Below are positions 8,998 to 20,998 of a stretch of 64,000 nucleotides of DNA, in pieces. Source of the DNA: Ferirhizobium litorale. Lineage in GTDB: Bacteria; Pseudomonadota; Alphaproteobacteria; Rhizobiales; Rhizobiaceae. Position numbers and translations under genes: made by a program. The stretch is from assembly GCA_030028905.1 (NCBI GenBank), contig JALDYZ010000005.1, forward strand, positions 248,001-312,000, given 5' to 3'. The stretch's first letter is position 1. Each line of letters opens with the position of its first letter. A model generated the notes under the pieces. It searched no databases, was not told the DNA's origin, and worked only from the letters and a program-made list of their open reading frames with translations.

Positions 8998-9951
8998 ATG
9001 TTCATGCATATCTACATCGGAAAACGGCTACTGGTCGCCATCCCGACGCTGCTGATCGTATCGATCTTCGTGTTTTCGCTGCAAAAGCTTCTGCCGGGCG
9101 ACCCGATCCTTGCCATGGCTGGCGAAGAGCGCGATCCGCAGGTCATCGAATTCCTGCGGGAGAAATACCGCCTCAACGATCCTGTCGTCTACCAATACGG
9201 CTACTGGGTCGCCAATGTCCTGCAGGGCGATTTCGGCGTTTCTCTACGGACAAACCAGCCCGTGCTCGAGCTGATTGGCGAAAAGCTGCCAGTCACCATC
9301 CAGCTGGCTTTGATGTCGATGATTTTCGCCTTTGTCATCGGCGTGCCGATGGGCATCCTGGCCGCAGTCAGGAAGAATACCGTCATCGACTACGTCGCCA
9401 ATATCGTTGCCTTGTCCGGCCTCTCCATCCCGAATTTCTGGCTGGGCATCATGCTAATCCTACTGGTCTCGGTGAAACTCGGTTGGCTTCCGGCATCCGG
9501 CTATGAATCGGTCTTTGTCGATCCCCTGCGATCCCTCGAAACCACGTTCATGCCGGCCTTCGTGCTTGGCACGGCACTCGCTGCCACCTTGATGCGCCAT
9601 ACGCGCTCGGCCATGCTGGGCGTGATGAAGGCCGACTACATCCGGACAGCGCGCGCCAAAGGGCTGTCGGAACGGGTCGTCATCCTGAGCCACACCTTCC
9701 GCAATGCGCTGCTGCCGATCGTGACGCTCAGTGCGCTACTGTTCGGCGAGCTTCTCGCCGGTGCGGTCCTGACCGAGCAGATCTTTACAATTCCGGGTTT
9801 CGGCAAGCTGATCGTCGATGCCGTCTTCAACCGTGACTACGCCGTCGTGCAGGGCGTGGTCCTTTGTACAGCGGTCGGCTTCATCTTGATGAACCTCATC
9901 GCCGACGTGCTCTATGTCCTGCTCAATCCGCGTATGAGGGCCAGCCTATGA
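8998..9951 (+). CDS. ABC importer permease, DppB/GsiC-like
   Basis: 317-residue inner-membrane permease. It has the DppB layout: first TM helix at residues 9-30, a periplasmic segment with LPGDPILAMAGEERDP, then five more helices and the EAA coupling loop around RTARAKGLSERVVILSHTFRNALLPIVT that contacts the ATPase. The start is taken at the ATG at 8998; an ATG at 9004 is also possible. Its stop overlaps the start of the second permease (ATGA at 9948), which shows translational coupling. Confidence 0.93.
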   Translation: MFMHIYIGKRLLVAIPTLLIVSIFVFSLQKLLPGDPILAMAGEERDPQVIEFLREKYRLNDPVVYQYGYWVANVLQGDFGVSLRTNQPVLELIGEKLPVTIQLALMSMIFAFVIGVPMGILAAVRKNTVIDYVANIVALSGLSIPNFWLGIMLILLVSVKLGWLPASGYESVFVDPLRSLETTFMPAFVLGTALAATLMRHTRSAMLGVMKADYIRTARAKGLSERVVILSHTFRNALLPIVTLSALLFGELLAGAVLTEQIFTIPGFGKLIVDAVFNRDYAVVQGVVLCTAVGFILMNLIADVLYVLLNPRMRASL

Positions 9952-10823
9952 CCGCGCTTGAACAGACGACTGGCATGGCAGCTCCAGCCAAGGGCGGAAA
10001 CCGCGCCTGGCGCAAACTCAAGTCGAATCGAAGCGCGCTGGCGGGCCTCTGCATCATCTTGTTCTTCAGCGGACTTGCAATGGCGGCGCCGCTGTTGCCG
10101 ATCGCCGATCCGCTTGCCACCAGCTGGACCGTTATCCGAAAGGCACCGTCGGCCGCGCACTGGATGGGCACCGACGATATCGGCCGGGATATCCTGTCAC
10201 GCATGATCTGGGGTGCCCAGGCCTCGCTGATGGCCGGCATTTTTTCCGTCGCCATCGCCATCGTCATCGGCGTTCCCTTCGGCTTGATCTCGGGCTATTT
10301 CGGCGGCTGGGTCGACCAGGTGATCTCGCGTATCACGGAGGCGTTCCTGGCACTGCCCTTCCTAATCATGGCGATTGCGCTGGCCGCTTTTCTCGGCCCG
10401 AGCCTCAGCAACGCGATGATCGCCATCGGCCTGTCGGCAATGCCGGTCTTCGTGCGGCTGACGCGCGGCCAGGTTCTGGCGGTGAAGACGGAGGACTATG
10501 TCGAAGGCGCCCGCTCGATCGGCCTTGGTCATCTCGACATCATACTGCGCTACATCCTGCCGAACATCACAGCGCCGATCATCGTGCAGGCGACCCTGAC
10601 GGTGGCGACCGCCATCATCGCCGAGGCAAGCCTCTCCTTTCTCGGACTCGGGCAGCAACCGCCGGCTCCAAGCTGGGGCTCGATGCTCAATGTCGCGAAA
10701 AACTTCCTCGACCAGGCGCCCTGGATGGCCATGTGGCCCGGCGCGGCGATTTTCCTCGTGGTGATCGGTTTCAATCTGCTCGGCGACGGCCTGCGTGATG
10801 CGCTCGACCCCCGGGAATCCTGA
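9948..10823 (+). CDS. ABC importer permease, DppC/GsiD-like
   Basis: 291-residue partner permease. It opens with the N-terminal OppC motif (RAWRKLKSNRSALAGLCIILFF), then HWMGTDDIGRDILSRMIWGAQASL, the family hallmark, and an EAA loop VEGARSIGLGHLDIILRYILPN. The start ATG at 9948 overlaps the preceding stop in an ATGA junction; a longer frame from 9864 would overlap the upstream gene and lacks homology. It forms the heterodimeric channel with the product of 8998-9951. Confidence 0.93.
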   Translation: MTALEQTTGMAAPAKGGNRAWRKLKSNRSALAGLCIILFFSGLAMAAPLLPIADPLATSWTVIRKAPSAAHWMGTDDIGRDILSRMIWGAQASLMAGIFSVAIAIVIGVPFGLISGYFGGWVDQVISRITEAFLALPFLIMAIALAAFLGPSLSNAMIAIGLSAMPVFVRLTRGQVLAVKTEDYVEGARSIGLGHLDIILRYILPNITAPIIVQATLTVATAIIAEASLSFLGLGQQPPAPSWGSMLNVAKNFLDQAPWMAMWPGAAIFLVVIGFNLLGDGLRDALDPRES

Positions 10824-10846
10824 AAGACATATCGAAGGAAGAGTTT

Positions 10847-12631
10847 ATGAGTGACTTTACTACCCGCCCGGAAATTCTCGGCACGTTCGGCGTCGTGACC
10901 TCCACTCACTGGGTCGCCTCAGCCGTCGGCATGAGCATTCTGGAAAAAGGCGGCAATGCCTTTGACGCGGCGGTTGCGACCGGCTTCGTGCTGCAGATCC
11001 TCGAACCCCATCTGGTCGGCCCCGGCGGAGACATGCCGGCATTGATCTATTCGGCGAAGACCGGCAAGGTCGAGGTGATCTGTGCGCAAGGCCCGGCCCC
11101 GGCCGGCGCGACGATCGAGCATTACACGAGCGAGGGACTGTCGATCATTCCCGGCGACGGATTGCTGGCCACGGTCATTCCCGGCGCCTTCGACGGCTGG
11201 ATGCTGATGCTGCGCGACTACGGCACGATGACCGTGCGCGACGTGTTGGAGCCGGCCATCCACTATGCCGAACACGGCCACCCGATGCTGCCGCGTGTCT
11301 CGGCTACCATCAAGGGTCTCGCCAGTTTCTTCGAGAAGGAATGGCCGACATCCTTCGAGACCTGGCTACCGGGCGGCGGGGCGCCCGAGCCGCATGCGCT
11401 GTTTTGCAATCCGGCTCTCGCAGCCACTTATACCCGCATCGTCAGGGAAGCGGAAACCGCCACCGGTCGCGAGAACCAGATCGATGCGGCCCGCAACGCC
11501 TTCTACCGTGGCTTCGTTGCCGAGGCGATCGAGGACTATCTGAAGACCGCCGAAGCGATGGATGCCAGCGGCAGCCGCCATAGGGGCGTGCTGACAGCAG
11601 CCGACATGGCCGGCTGGAGTGCCACGATCGAGGCGCCGCAGACCTATGACTACCACGGCTGGACAGTTGCCAAGACCGGCCCCTGGGGGCAGGGGCCGGT
11701 GCTGCTGCAGTCGCTGGCGCTGCTAAAGGGCTTCGATGTCGGGGCGATGGACCCGCTTGGTGCAGAATTCGTGCACACGGTCGTCGAGACGATGAAACTC
11801 GCCTATGCCGACCGCGAGCTCTATTACGGCGACCCGGCCTTTGCCAGCGTGCCGATGGAGCAATTGCTGTCGGATGCCTATAGCGATGCGCGCCGCGAAC
11901 TGATTGGCAATACCGCATCCATGGACCTGCGCCCGGGCAGATTGCCGGGTTTCGAGAGCCAGCACGCCCTCACCATGGAGATGTTGGCATCCATGTCAGG
12001 CACGGGTGCAGTCTATGAGCCGACCATGTCGCATCTGACGGAAAAACGCGGCGACACCGTGCATATCGACGTCATCGACCGCGAGGGTAACATGGTCTCG
12101 GTCACGCCATCCGGCGGCTGGCTGCAATCCTCGCCGATTATCCCTGGCCTCGGCTTCTGCCTCAATTCGCGTGCGCAGATGTTCTGGTTGAAGCCGGGTC
12201 TTCCGACCTCGCTGGCGCCGGGCAAGCGGCCGCGCACCACGCTGACACCGTCGATCGCACTACACGAAGGCCGCCCGACCTTGGCCTTCGGCACACCCGG
12301 CGGCGACCAACAGGACCAGTGGCAGCTGTCCTTCTTCCTGCGCTACATCCATCACAAGCAGAACCTGCAAGCCGCCATCGACATGCCCCTGTTCCACACG
12401 GCGCATTTCCCCGGCTCCTTCTATCCCCGCACCAGTCAGCCGGGCAATGTGATGATCGAAAGCAGCATCGGCGCGGACACGATCAAGACCCTGAAGACCA
12501 TGGGCCACGACATCACCGAGGCCGATCCGTGGACAGTCGGTCGCCTTACCGCAGCACGCCGCGATGCCGATGGCCTGCTGCGGGCCGCCGCCACACCGCG
12601 GCTGATGCAAGCCTATGCAATAGGAAGATAA
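10847..12631 (+). CDS. Gamma-glutamyltransferase family protein, no signal peptide
   Basis: 594-residue Ntn-hydrolase of the GGT family, cleaving gamma-glutamyl bonds or a related amide. The family opening GMSILEKGGNAFDAAVATGFVLQ and GPGGDMPALIYS are present. The autoprocessing site is GDTVHIDVIDREGN with Thr404 as the predicted new N-terminal nucleophile of the small subunit; the later P-S-G-G-W loop is also kept. The protein starts directly in the mature fold with no export signal, unlike periplasmic Ggt of E. coli. It would therefore act in the cytoplasm on the peptide after import. It lies between the permease and ATPase genes of the importer, 24 bp after the permease. Confidence 0.87.
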   Translation: MSDFTTRPEILGTFGVVTSTHWVASAVGMSILEKGGNAFDAAVATGFVLQILEPHLVGPGGDMPALIYSAKTGKVEVICAQGPAPAGATIEHYTSEGLSIIPGDGLLATVIPGAFDGWMLMLRDYGTMTVRDVLEPAIHYAEHGHPMLPRVSATIKGLASFFEKEWPTSFETWLPGGGAPEPHALFCNPALAATYTRIVREAETATGRENQIDAARNAFYRGFVAEAIEDYLKTAEAMDASGSRHRGVLTAADMAGWSATIEAPQTYDYHGWTVAKTGPWGQGPVLLQSLALLKGFDVGAMDPLGAEFVHTVVETMKLAYADRELYYGDPAFASVPMEQLLSDAYSDARRELIGNTASMDLRPGRLPGFESQHALTMEMLASMSGTGAVYEPTMSHLTEKRGDTVHIDVIDREGNMVSVTPSGGWLQSSPIIPGLGFCLNSRAQMFWLKPGLPTSLAPGKRPRTTLTPSIALHEGRPTLAFGTPGGDQQDQWQLSFFLRYIHHKQNLQAAIDMPLFHTAHFPGSFYPRTSQPGNVMIESSIGADTIKTLKTMGHDITEADPWTVGRLTAARRDADGLLRAAATPRLMQAYAIGR

Positions 12632-12634
12632 TTC

Positions 12635-13393
12635 ATGACCTGGTCCATCGTCGCGCGCGATCCTGAAACCGGCGATTTCGGCATTGCAGTCGCCAGCCGC
12701 TTCTTCGCGGTCGGCGCCGCCGTTCCCCATATGCGCGGCGGGGTCGGCGCCATCGCCACCCAGGCTTTCGTCAGCCCGCTCTATGGGACCGACGGCCTTG
12801 CGCTCCTGTCTGAGGGGCATTCTCCCGACGAAAGCATCGCGATCCTCACCGGCCGCGATGATGGGTGCCAGCAGCGGCAGTTGCACCTCATCGACGCCGA
12901 AGGTCGCAATGCCGCCTTTACCGGCGAACACTGCATCGACTGGGCCGGACATCTCGTCGACGACCATGTCTCTGTGGCCGGCAACATGCTGGCCGGGCCT
13001 CAGGTCATTGCCGAGACCTTGCGGGTCTACAAGGAAACCGCCGGCGCGCCGCTTGCCGAACGGCTGCTGGCGGCCATGGATGCCGGCGAGGTGGTTGGCG
13101 GCGACAAGCGTGGGCGACAAGCGGCCGCGATGAAGATCTACCGCGATCAGGACTATGCCTGGCTCGATATCCGTGTCGACGACCATTTCGATCCCTTGGG
13201 CGAATTGCGCCGCCTCTATGCAGTGGCACAGGAGCGTTTCCTGCATGTCGCGGAGACCATGCCGACCCGCGATAATCCACACGGCCTGACCGACCGCCGG
13301 CTGATCGACGAGAAAATCGCGGCGCTCGAGACGGCGCGCATCGCCGAGGGCCGTGCCTCGCCCTCTTTCGCCACACCGCTGAAGCCTGCATGA
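12635..13393 (+). CDS. DUF1028 family protein (Ntn-hydrolase-like)
   Basis: 252 residues. The start [23 protein letters not shown], with [16 protein letters not shown] shortly after, is the DUF1028 signature. These proteins have an Ntn-hydrolase-like fold and often sit with gamma-glutamyltransferase or peptidase genes. The start ATG is 3 bp after the previous stop. A role in processing the imported peptide beside the GGT-family enzyme is inferred from this position; no reaction is established from the sequence. The protein is cytoplasmic: no signal peptide or TM segment. Confidence 0.85.
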   Translation: MTWSIVARDPETGDFGIAVASRFFAVGAAVPHMRGGVGAIATQAFVSPLYGTDGLALLSEGHSPDESIAILTGRDDGCQQRQLHLIDAEGRNAAFTGEHCIDWAGHLVDDHVSVAGNMLAGPQVIAETLRVYKETAGAPLAERLLAAMDAGEVVGGDKRGRQAAAMKIYRDQDYAWLDIRVDDHFDPLGELRRLYAVAQERFLHVAETMPTRDNPHGLTDRRLIDEKIAALETARIAEGRASPSFATPLKPA

Positions 13394-13415
13394 GACAGAA
13401 CCCCGCCCGCAGGAC

Positions 13416-15269
<1,854 letters not shown>

Positions 15270-15760
15270 TCGCGGTCACGAACCGCGAGATTTGCGCCAT
15301 CATTGAAACGGCCTTGGACCGGGCAGGAGCTGGAACGTATTGAGCGATTTTCCAGCCGTATCCAACATGGCCGCTTGTTGCGTGCACCCGCTTCGCACAA
15401 TGGCGCACCACCTCTTCGGACAACAGCAGCTCGAGACCGCGGTGTCGTTGAGGGTGCCGAACTTTGCACGAGCTTGAGACTTGCCAAGCCGACTTCGTCG
15501 GTCACGACCTCAGTTGTCCCGAATACATTTTCACAAAAGACGCAAGGCAAGCCTGAGCGAAGGCTCATCGCCCGCCCCCCTATCGGCCATCGATAAGATT
15601 ACAATGCCATTCTCTCAAATTGTTCGTAGAAAATGCCCTAGAATACAACAGCAAATGCCTCTTCTTAGACTATAGACTAACTGTCAATGGGTTGACACCC
15701 TACGTCATGTTTTTACCCTCAACAGAAACTATTGCGTTTTCGACTTTGGGAGGAGTCATT
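15270..15760. other. 491-bp intergenic region between two importer operons
   Basis: No credible gene. Near its start a small hairpin (CGCGGT-CACGA-ACCGCG, 15271-15287) follows the ATPase stop but has no proper T-run. The 3' half (about 15590-15750) is markedly AT-rich and is the probable promoter zone for the Liv-type operon. A strong Shine-Dalgarno (GGGAGGAG) precedes 15761. Confidence 0.5.
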
Positions 15761-17107
15761 ATGTCAAAGTTCGTTGTTAGCAGGCGTGTACTTTTGAAAG
15801 CCGGCGCGCTGTCGGGCGTTGCGCTCGCCGCGCCACGGCATTTTATTCGCGATGCTTATGCCGATGATATGTCTTGCAATATCCCGACGGGCGACACGGT
15901 AACGCTCGGCTTCAACGTACCGCAGACAGGCCCCTATGCCGACGAAGGCATGGACGAATTGCGCGCCTACCAACTCGCAATCAAGCATCTGAACGGCGAG
16001 GGCGACGGCGGCATGCTACCGACCTTCAGCTCCAAGGCCCTCAAAGGCAACGGCGTGCTCGGCAAGAAGGTCGCCTATGTCTCCGGCGACACGCAAACGA
16101 AATCGGATGCGGCGCGTGATTCCGCCAAGCGCATGATTGAGAAGGACGGCGCCATCATGATTACCGGCGGTTCCTCCTCGGGCGTCGCCGTGGCCGTCCA
16201 AAGCCTGTGTCAGGACATGGGCGTCATCTTCATGTCGGGTCTCACCCATTCCAACGACACAACCGGCAAGGACAAGAAGCGCTACGGTTTCCGTCATTTT
16301 TTCAATGCCTATATGTCGGGTGTCGCCCTCGGGCCGGTTCTCGGCGAAGCCTATGGCAAGGATCGCGTCGCCTACCACCTGACGGCCGACTATACCTGGG
16401 GCTGGACCCAGGAAGAGTCCATCAAAAACGCCACCGAGGCTCTTGGATGGAAGACGGCCGCCGCAGTCCGCACGCCGCTCGGTGCAGGTGACTTCTCGCA
16501 GTATATCACGCCGGTCCTCAACTCCGGTGCAGATGTGCTGATCCTCAACCACTATGGCAAGGACATGATCAACTCGCTGACGCAGGCCGTGCAATTCGGC
16601 ATGCGCGACAAGCAGGTCAACGGCAAGCAGTTCGAGATCGTCGTGCCGCTCTTTTCCGAACTGATGGCGCAAGGTGCGGGCAGCGCGATCAAAGGGATCT
16701 ACGGAACGGCCAACTGGGACTGGAAGCTGGACAACCCCGGCACCAAGGCGTTTACGCAGTCCTTCGGCAAGGAGTACGGCTTCCCGCCGTCGCAAGCCGC
16801 TCAGACCTGCTATGTCCAGGCTCTTCTCTACGCCGATGCCTGCGAACGCGCGGGCACATTCTATGCGCCGGAAGTGATCAAGGCTCTCGAAGGCTTCGAC
16901 TTTGACGGTCTTGGCAACGGTCCGACGAACTATCGCGCAGAGGACCACCAGTGCTTCAAGGATGTTCTGGTGGTGCAGGGCAAGGAGGAGCCCAAAGACA
17001 AGTACGATCTGCTCGAAGTCAAGAAGATCGTGCCGGCCAAGGATGTGACCTATGATCCGTCGATGTTCGGCGGCGAGCTTGGCCCTGCCGACGCCAAGAC
17101 GTGCTGA
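15761..17107 (+). CDS. ABC importer binding protein, branched-chain amino acid/amide type
   Basis: 448 residues. The N-terminus SRRVLLKAGALSG is a twin-arginine-like signal, with cleavage near DAYA. The mature part is a type I periplasmic binding protein of the LivJ/AmiC family, with TVTLGFNVPQTGPYADEG, the subsequent RAYQLAIKHLN, and MITGGSSSGVAVA. It begins an operon with two Liv-type permeases and two Liv-type ATPases. ATG 15761 is chosen because GGGAGGAG lies just upstream and it places the signal at the N-terminus. The solute (amino acid, amide, urea or another small amide) cannot be decided from sequence. Confidence 0.9.
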   Translation: MSKFVVSRRVLLKAGALSGVALAAPRHFIRDAYADDMSCNIPTGDTVTLGFNVPQTGPYADEGMDELRAYQLAIKHLNGEGDGGMLPTFSSKALKGNGVLGKKVAYVSGDTQTKSDAARDSAKRMIEKDGAIMITGGSSSGVAVAVQSLCQDMGVIFMSGLTHSNDTTGKDKKRYGFRHFFNAYMSGVALGPVLGEAYGKDRVAYHLTADYTWGWTQEESIKNATEALGWKTAAAVRTPLGAGDFSQYITPVLNSGADVLILNHYGKDMINSLTQAVQFGMRDKQVNGKQFEIVVPLFSELMAQGAGSAIKGIYGTANWDWKLDNPGTKAFTQSFGKEYGFPPSQAAQTCYVQALLYADACERAGTFYAPEVIKALEGFDFDGLGNGPTNYRAEDHQCFKDVLVVQGKEEPKDKYDLLEVKKIVPAKDVTYDPSMFGGELGPADAKTC

Positions 17108-17116
17108 TGCCCGATC

Positions 17117-17149
17117 CCTGCCGCGGCCGCCTTCCTCGGTCACGGCAGG
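17117..17149 (+). promoter_or_regulatory. Intercistronic stem-loop after the Liv-type binding protein
   Basis: CCTGCCG (17117-17123) pairs with CGGCAGG (17143-17149) around a GC-rich loop, 10 bp after the stop codon and about 43 bp before livH-like gene. It lacks a T-run, so partial attenuation or 3' mRNA protection is likelier than full termination. Confidence 0.5.
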
Positions 17150-17191
17150 AACGTCTTGCATCGCTTTTCTCAATGGCATGCGGCAGTTGAT

Positions 17192-18217
17192 ATGGACGCA
17201 ATAATTCTGCAGATACTCAATGGACTGGACAAAGGCGGCGCCTACGCCCTGATCGCGCTCGGGTTGACGCTGGTGTTCGGAACGCTCGGCGTCGTCAATT
17301 TCGCCCACGGCGCACTTTTCATGATGGGCGCCTTTTGCGCCGTTGCGTTCAACGAACTGCTGACGCTGGAAACGGTGACGGTCGATCCGACCCAGACGAC
17401 GGCCTGGGGCACAGCCGTGGAGATCCGGACCCCCTATATCGAGGCATGGTTGGGCGACTTCGGCCATTTCCTCCTCGACTATTCGGTTCCGGCATCCATC
17501 CTACTCGCGATCCCCGTGATGCTGGTCGTCGGCGTCGCCATGGAACGGGGCCTGATCCGGCATTTCTACAAGCGTCCTCATTCAGACCAGATCCTCGTCA
17601 CCTTCGGATTGGCAATCGTCATACAGGAAATCATCAAGCATTTCTTCGGCGCCAATCCCATACCGCAGCCGGCGCCGGCGGCGTTTTCCGGGACGGCCTC
17701 GGTCGGCCAGCTGATCGGTCTCGGTAACGCCATTCCCTATCCCTGGTGGCGCCTGATCTATCTGTTGTTCTCGCTGACAGTTATCGGCTCCGTCTTCGCG
17801 TTCCTGCGCTACACGACCTATGGAATGGTGGTGAGAGCAGGCATGCGCGATCGCGAGACGGTCGGATTGCTCGGTATCAACATCGAACAGCGGTTTACCG
17901 TCGTATTCGGACTTGCCGCCGTTGTCGCGGGCGTGGCAGGCGTCATGTACACGCCGATCCTGCCGCCTGACTATCACCTCGGCATGGAGTTTCTCGTGCT
18001 GTCTTTCGTCGTCGTCGTCGTTGGCGGGATGGGCTCGCTCGCCGGCGCAGTCGCCGCCGGCTTTCTGCTCGGCATCCTGCAATCCTTCGCCTCGATGAAC
18101 GAGGTCAAGAACATCGTTCCTGGCATCGACCAGATCATCATCTATCTGGTTGCCGTCGTGGTTCTGCTCGTGCGCCCGCGTGGCCTGATGGGACGCAGCG
18201 GCGTCATGGAGGAATAG
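17192..18217 (+). CDS. ABC importer permease, LivH-like
   Basis: 341-residue inner-membrane permease. The N-terminal motif [37 protein letters not shown] is the LivH hallmark, and the C-terminal [19 protein letters not shown] and [18 protein letters not shown] are also typical. Residues ~65-100 hold a family-variable periplasmic loop. The ATG at 17192 is preferred to an in-frame TTG at 17156. The next gene starts 4 bp after its stop. Confidence 0.93.
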   Translation: MDAIILQILNGLDKGGAYALIALGLTLVFGTLGVVNFAHGALFMMGAFCAVAFNELLTLETVTVDPTQTTAWGTAVEIRTPYIEAWLGDFGHFLLDYSVPASILLAIPVMLVVGVAMERGLIRHFYKRPHSDQILVTFGLAIVIQEIIKHFFGANPIPQPAPAAFSGTASVGQLIGLGNAIPYPWWRLIYLLFSLTVIGSVFAFLRYTTYGMVVRAGMRDRETVGLLGINIEQRFTVVFGLAAVVAGVAGVMYTPILPPDYHLGMEFLVLSFVVVVVGGMGSLAGAVAAGFLLGILQSFASMNEVKNIVPGIDQIIIYLVAVVVLLVRPRGLMGRSGVMEE

Positions 18218-18221
18218 ACGG

Positions 18222-19373
18222 ATGTTCGGCAATCTTTCACGAAACGACTGGCTTCTGTTTGCGGGATTCTCGATCGCCGTGCTGACGGCTCCCGTTATCC
18301 TCCAGCCGCTCGGGGCGGCCTATCCGGCGATCCTCGAGAAGTTCTGCATCTTCGGCATCTTCGCGCTTGGCTTCAACATTCTCTTCGGTCTTACCGGCTA
18401 TCTGTCGTTCGGCCATGCGGCCTTCATCGGCGTCGGTTCCTATGCCGCGGTGTGGATGTTCAAGCTCCTGACCATGAACGTCCTGCCGGCGATCATCTTC
18501 GGCATGGTGATGGCGGGTTTCTTCGCCGTCGTAATCGGCTATGTCAGCCTCAGACGTTCCGGAATCTATTTTTCTATCCTAACCCTCGCCTTTGCCCAGA
18601 TGTGCTACAACACCGCCTATTCGGTCCTGACGCCACTGACCAACGGCGAGACCGGGTTGCAATTGACGCTGCGCGATCCGCGCATCGTCGATGCAATGTT
18701 CATCACTCCGGGCTCGGGACTGCCGCGGGCCAGTCTTTTCGGCCTCGACATCAGCGGTGGTGGCTTTGCCGGCTTCTACTTCTGCGCCGTTGCTCTCATA
18801 GTCTGCTTTTTTCTGTCGATGAGGATCTTTCGCTCGCCTTTCGGAATGATGCTGCGCGCGATCAAGTCGAACCAGCACCGCATGCGCTACACCGGATTCA
18901 ATACGCGGCCCTATCTGCTCTCTGCATTCGTCATATCGGGCGTCTACGCGGGACTGGCGGGATCGCTGATGGCGGCGACCGATCCCTTGGCCGGGGCCGA
19001 ACGGATGCAGTGGACCGCGTCGGGCGAAGTCGTGCTGATGACCATCCTCGGTGGCGTCGGAACGCTGGTCGGCCCGGTGCTCGGTGCCGTCGTCATCAAG
19101 TATTTCGAGAACATCTTCTCCTCCTTCAGCGAGCGCACGCTTCACGGTGTGCTCGGTTTCCTGCCGGACGGGATCGAGAATGCGGTGGTCGAGGTTCTCT
19201 CGCTGTTCGTTGGCGACGGCTGGAACCTGACGCTCGGCGCAGTGTTCATGCTGATCGTCATCTTCCTGCCGGGCGGCATCATGGAAGGGATAAGACGGAT
19301 CATGGGGATGTTCGGCAAAGGCGGAAGAGGCGATCGCCCCGCCGTCGCAAACCAGGCGCAGGCGGCGGAGTAG
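18222..19373 (+). CDS. ABC importer permease, LivM-like
   Basis: 383-residue partner permease. It shows LivM features: [31 protein letters not shown] near the N-terminus, [21 protein letters not shown] as the EAA-type coupling loop, and [15 protein letters not shown] toward the C-terminus. The start is 4 bp after LivH-like stop. With the product of 17192-18217 it forms the translocation channel. Confidence 0.93.
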   Translation: MFGNLSRNDWLLFAGFSIAVLTAPVILQPLGAAYPAILEKFCIFGIFALGFNILFGLTGYLSFGHAAFIGVGSYAAVWMFKLLTMNVLPAIIFGMVMAGFFAVVIGYVSLRRSGIYFSILTLAFAQMCYNTAYSVLTPLTNGETGLQLTLRDPRIVDAMFITPGSGLPRASLFGLDISGGGFAGFYFCAVALIVCFFLSMRIFRSPFGMMLRAIKSNQHRMRYTGFNTRPYLLSAFVISGVYAGLAGSLMAATDPLAGAERMQWTASGEVVLMTILGGVGTLVGPVLGAVVIKYFENIFSSFSERTLHGVLGFLPDGIENAVVEVLSLFVGDGWNLTLGAVFMLIVIFLPGGIMEGIRRIMGMFGKGGRGDRPAVANQAQAAE

Positions 19374-19377
19374 GCAT

Positions 19378-20145
19378 ATGTCGATTCAAAATATCGTTCT
19401 GCACGTGGCCGATGTCAGCAAGCGATTCGGCGGCCTGCACGCGCTCACAGACGTCGATCTTCAGGTTGCCGAAGGTGAGGTTCACGCCATCATCGGGCCG
19501 AACGGGGCCGGAAAATCGACCCTTCTCAATGTTTGCATCGGGCGGATTCGACCGGATCATGGGCATGTGATCTTTGACGGCGAGACGCTGGACCGGCACG
19601 AGCCGCACGAGATCAACCAGTTGGGGGTGAGCCGCGTCTTTCAGACGCCGGAAATCTTCTCGGATCTGTCGCTGCTCGACAATGTGATGATTCCGGCTTT
19701 TGCAAGACGAGACGGTGCGTTCCGTTTCAACGCCATTCGCGCCGTGGCGGGCGAGGGAGATATTCGGGAGGCGGCGGAGTATCATTTGCAAGATGTGGGT
19801 CTTTTCGAGCGCAGGTTGGACGAAGCCGGTTCGTTGTCGCGCGGCGACAAAAGACGTCTGGAACTTGCCATGTGCCTGATACAGAAGCCGAAGCTCCTGT
19901 TGCTCGACGAACCGACCGCGGGCATGTCGCGCCATGATACCAATATGACAATCGAACTGCTGAAGCGTATCAAGGCGCGCGGCATGACGAAGGTCATCAT
20001 CGAGCACGACATGCATGTCGTCTTTTCGCTGGCCGACAGGATCAGTGTGCTCGCGCAGGGCAAGGTCATCGCGGGAGGATCGCCCGAAGAAGTGCGGGGC
20101 AATCCGAGGGTCAGGGAAGCCTATCTCGGGGAGGCTCAGGAATGA
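19378..20145 (+). CDS. ABC importer ATPase, LivG-like
   Basis: 255-residue ATPase. Walker A is GPNGAGKST and Walker B is LLLLDEPTAGM. The ABC signature reads LSRGDKRRLELAM; in most Liv ATPases it is LSHGEQ or LSGGQ, so this is an atypical signature although the key second Gly is kept. The C-terminal EEVRGNPRVREAYLG is the Liv-branch tail. The start ATG is 4 bp after the LivM stop, and the stop overlaps the next gene. Confidence 0.92.
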   Translation: MSIQNIVLHVADVSKRFGGLHALTDVDLQVAEGEVHAIIGPNGAGKSTLLNVCIGRIRPDHGHVIFDGETLDRHEPHEINQLGVSRVFQTPEIFSDLSLLDNVMIPAFARRDGAFRFNAIRAVAGEGDIREAAEYHLQDVGLFERRLDEAGSLSRGDKRRLELAMCLIQKPKLLLLDEPTAGMSRHDTNMTIELLKRIKARGMTKVIIEHDMHVVFSLADRISVLAQGKVIAGGSPEEVRGNPRVREAYLGEAQE

Positions 20146-20912
20146 ACCTGGTGCAACCGAAGCCCGACAGGGCGGACGAGACGCCATCCCGCTCGCAGGT
20201 GACGGAAATGCCGTTCTTCAGTGTCAGGGACGTCCATGCCTGGTATGGCGAGTCTTATATCGTTCAGGGCGTTTCGTTCGACATTGACAAGGGCGAAGTC
20301 CTGTCGCTGCTCGGCCGCAACGGGGCCGGCAAGACCTCGACGCTGCGCACGCTGGCGCGGACCGACACGCCGGCGCTCAGGCGGGGGGAAATCTGGCTCG
20401 ACGGGGTGCCGCTTCACAAGATGAAGGCCTATCAGGCTGCCGGCGCAGGCGTCCAGCTCGTTCCGGAAGACCGGCGCATCATCGGCGGACTGACGGTCGA
20501 GGAAAACCTCGTTCTCGCCCAAGTGACGGGAAAGAAAGGCTGGGCGCTGGAAGAGATCTACGATCATTTTCCGCGGCTCTACGAGCGCCGAACACAGGAC
20601 GCCGTCACCATGTCGGGAGGCGAGCAGCAGATGCTGGCCGTCGCGCGCGCACTTGCGCGGGATATCAAGATCTTGTTTCTCGATGAGCCCTACGAAGGGC
20701 TGGCGCCTGTTATTGTGCAGGAAATCGAGAAAATCGTCCGACAGATTCGCGATCTCGGGATCACGACCATCATTGTCGAGCAGAATGCCATTGCTGCGCT
20801 TCGTCTTTCGGATCGGGCTGTAATAATGGATTCGGGGGAAGTCGTATTCTCGGGACCAGCCAAAGAGGTCCTGGACAACCCGCAACTGCGTGACGAATAT
20901 CTCGCGATATGA
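20142..20912 (+). CDS. ABC importer ATPase, LivF-like
   Basis: 256-residue second ATPase of the same importer. Walker A is LGRNGAGKT, signature MSGGEQQMLAVARAL, Walker B ILFLDEPYEGLAP. It has an extra ~22 residues at the N-terminus before the ABC fold starts at FFSVRDVHAWYG. ATG 20142 overlaps the LivG-like stop in an ATGA junction. An insertion sequence lies 86 bp after the stop, so any further operon genes may have been separated or lost. Confidence 0.92.
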   Translation: MNLVQPKPDRADETPSRSQVTEMPFFSVRDVHAWYGESYIVQGVSFDIDKGEVLSLLGRNGAGKTSTLRTLARTDTPALRRGEIWLDGVPLHKMKAYQAAGAGVQLVPEDRRIIGGLTVEENLVLAQVTGKKGWALEEIYDHFPRLYERRTQDAVTMSGGEQQMLAVARALARDIKILFLDEPYEGLAPVIVQEIEKIVRQIRDLGITTIIVEQNAIAALRLSDRAVIMDSGEVVFSGPAKEVLDNPQLRDEYLAI

Positions 20913-20980
20913 AGCACTTTGCATTTTTAGGTTCGGGAACAGCGCCTTTTCATGAGTTCCATAACCTGCATTACGCTGCA

Positions 20981-20994
20981 ATGTGATGTAGCCG
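20981..20994. repeat. Left direct repeat flanking the insertion sequence
   Basis: The 14-mer ATGTGATGTAGCCG is found here and again at 22611-22624 on the other side of the element. Upstream of both copies there is also a shared GCTGC, so the duplicated target may have been about 20-25 bp and since diverged. Long target duplications are known in the IS1202/ISNCY group. Confidence 0.6.
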
Positions 20995-20998
20995 CAAA

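Noticed and set aside
15271-15287. Intrinsic terminator after the DppDF-like gene
   Set aside because: Only a 6-bp stem and no T-run; support is too weak for a terminator call.
16016-17467. 483-residue minus-strand frame over the Liv-type binding protein
   Set aside because: Shadow frame crossing into the next gene; no recognisable domain.
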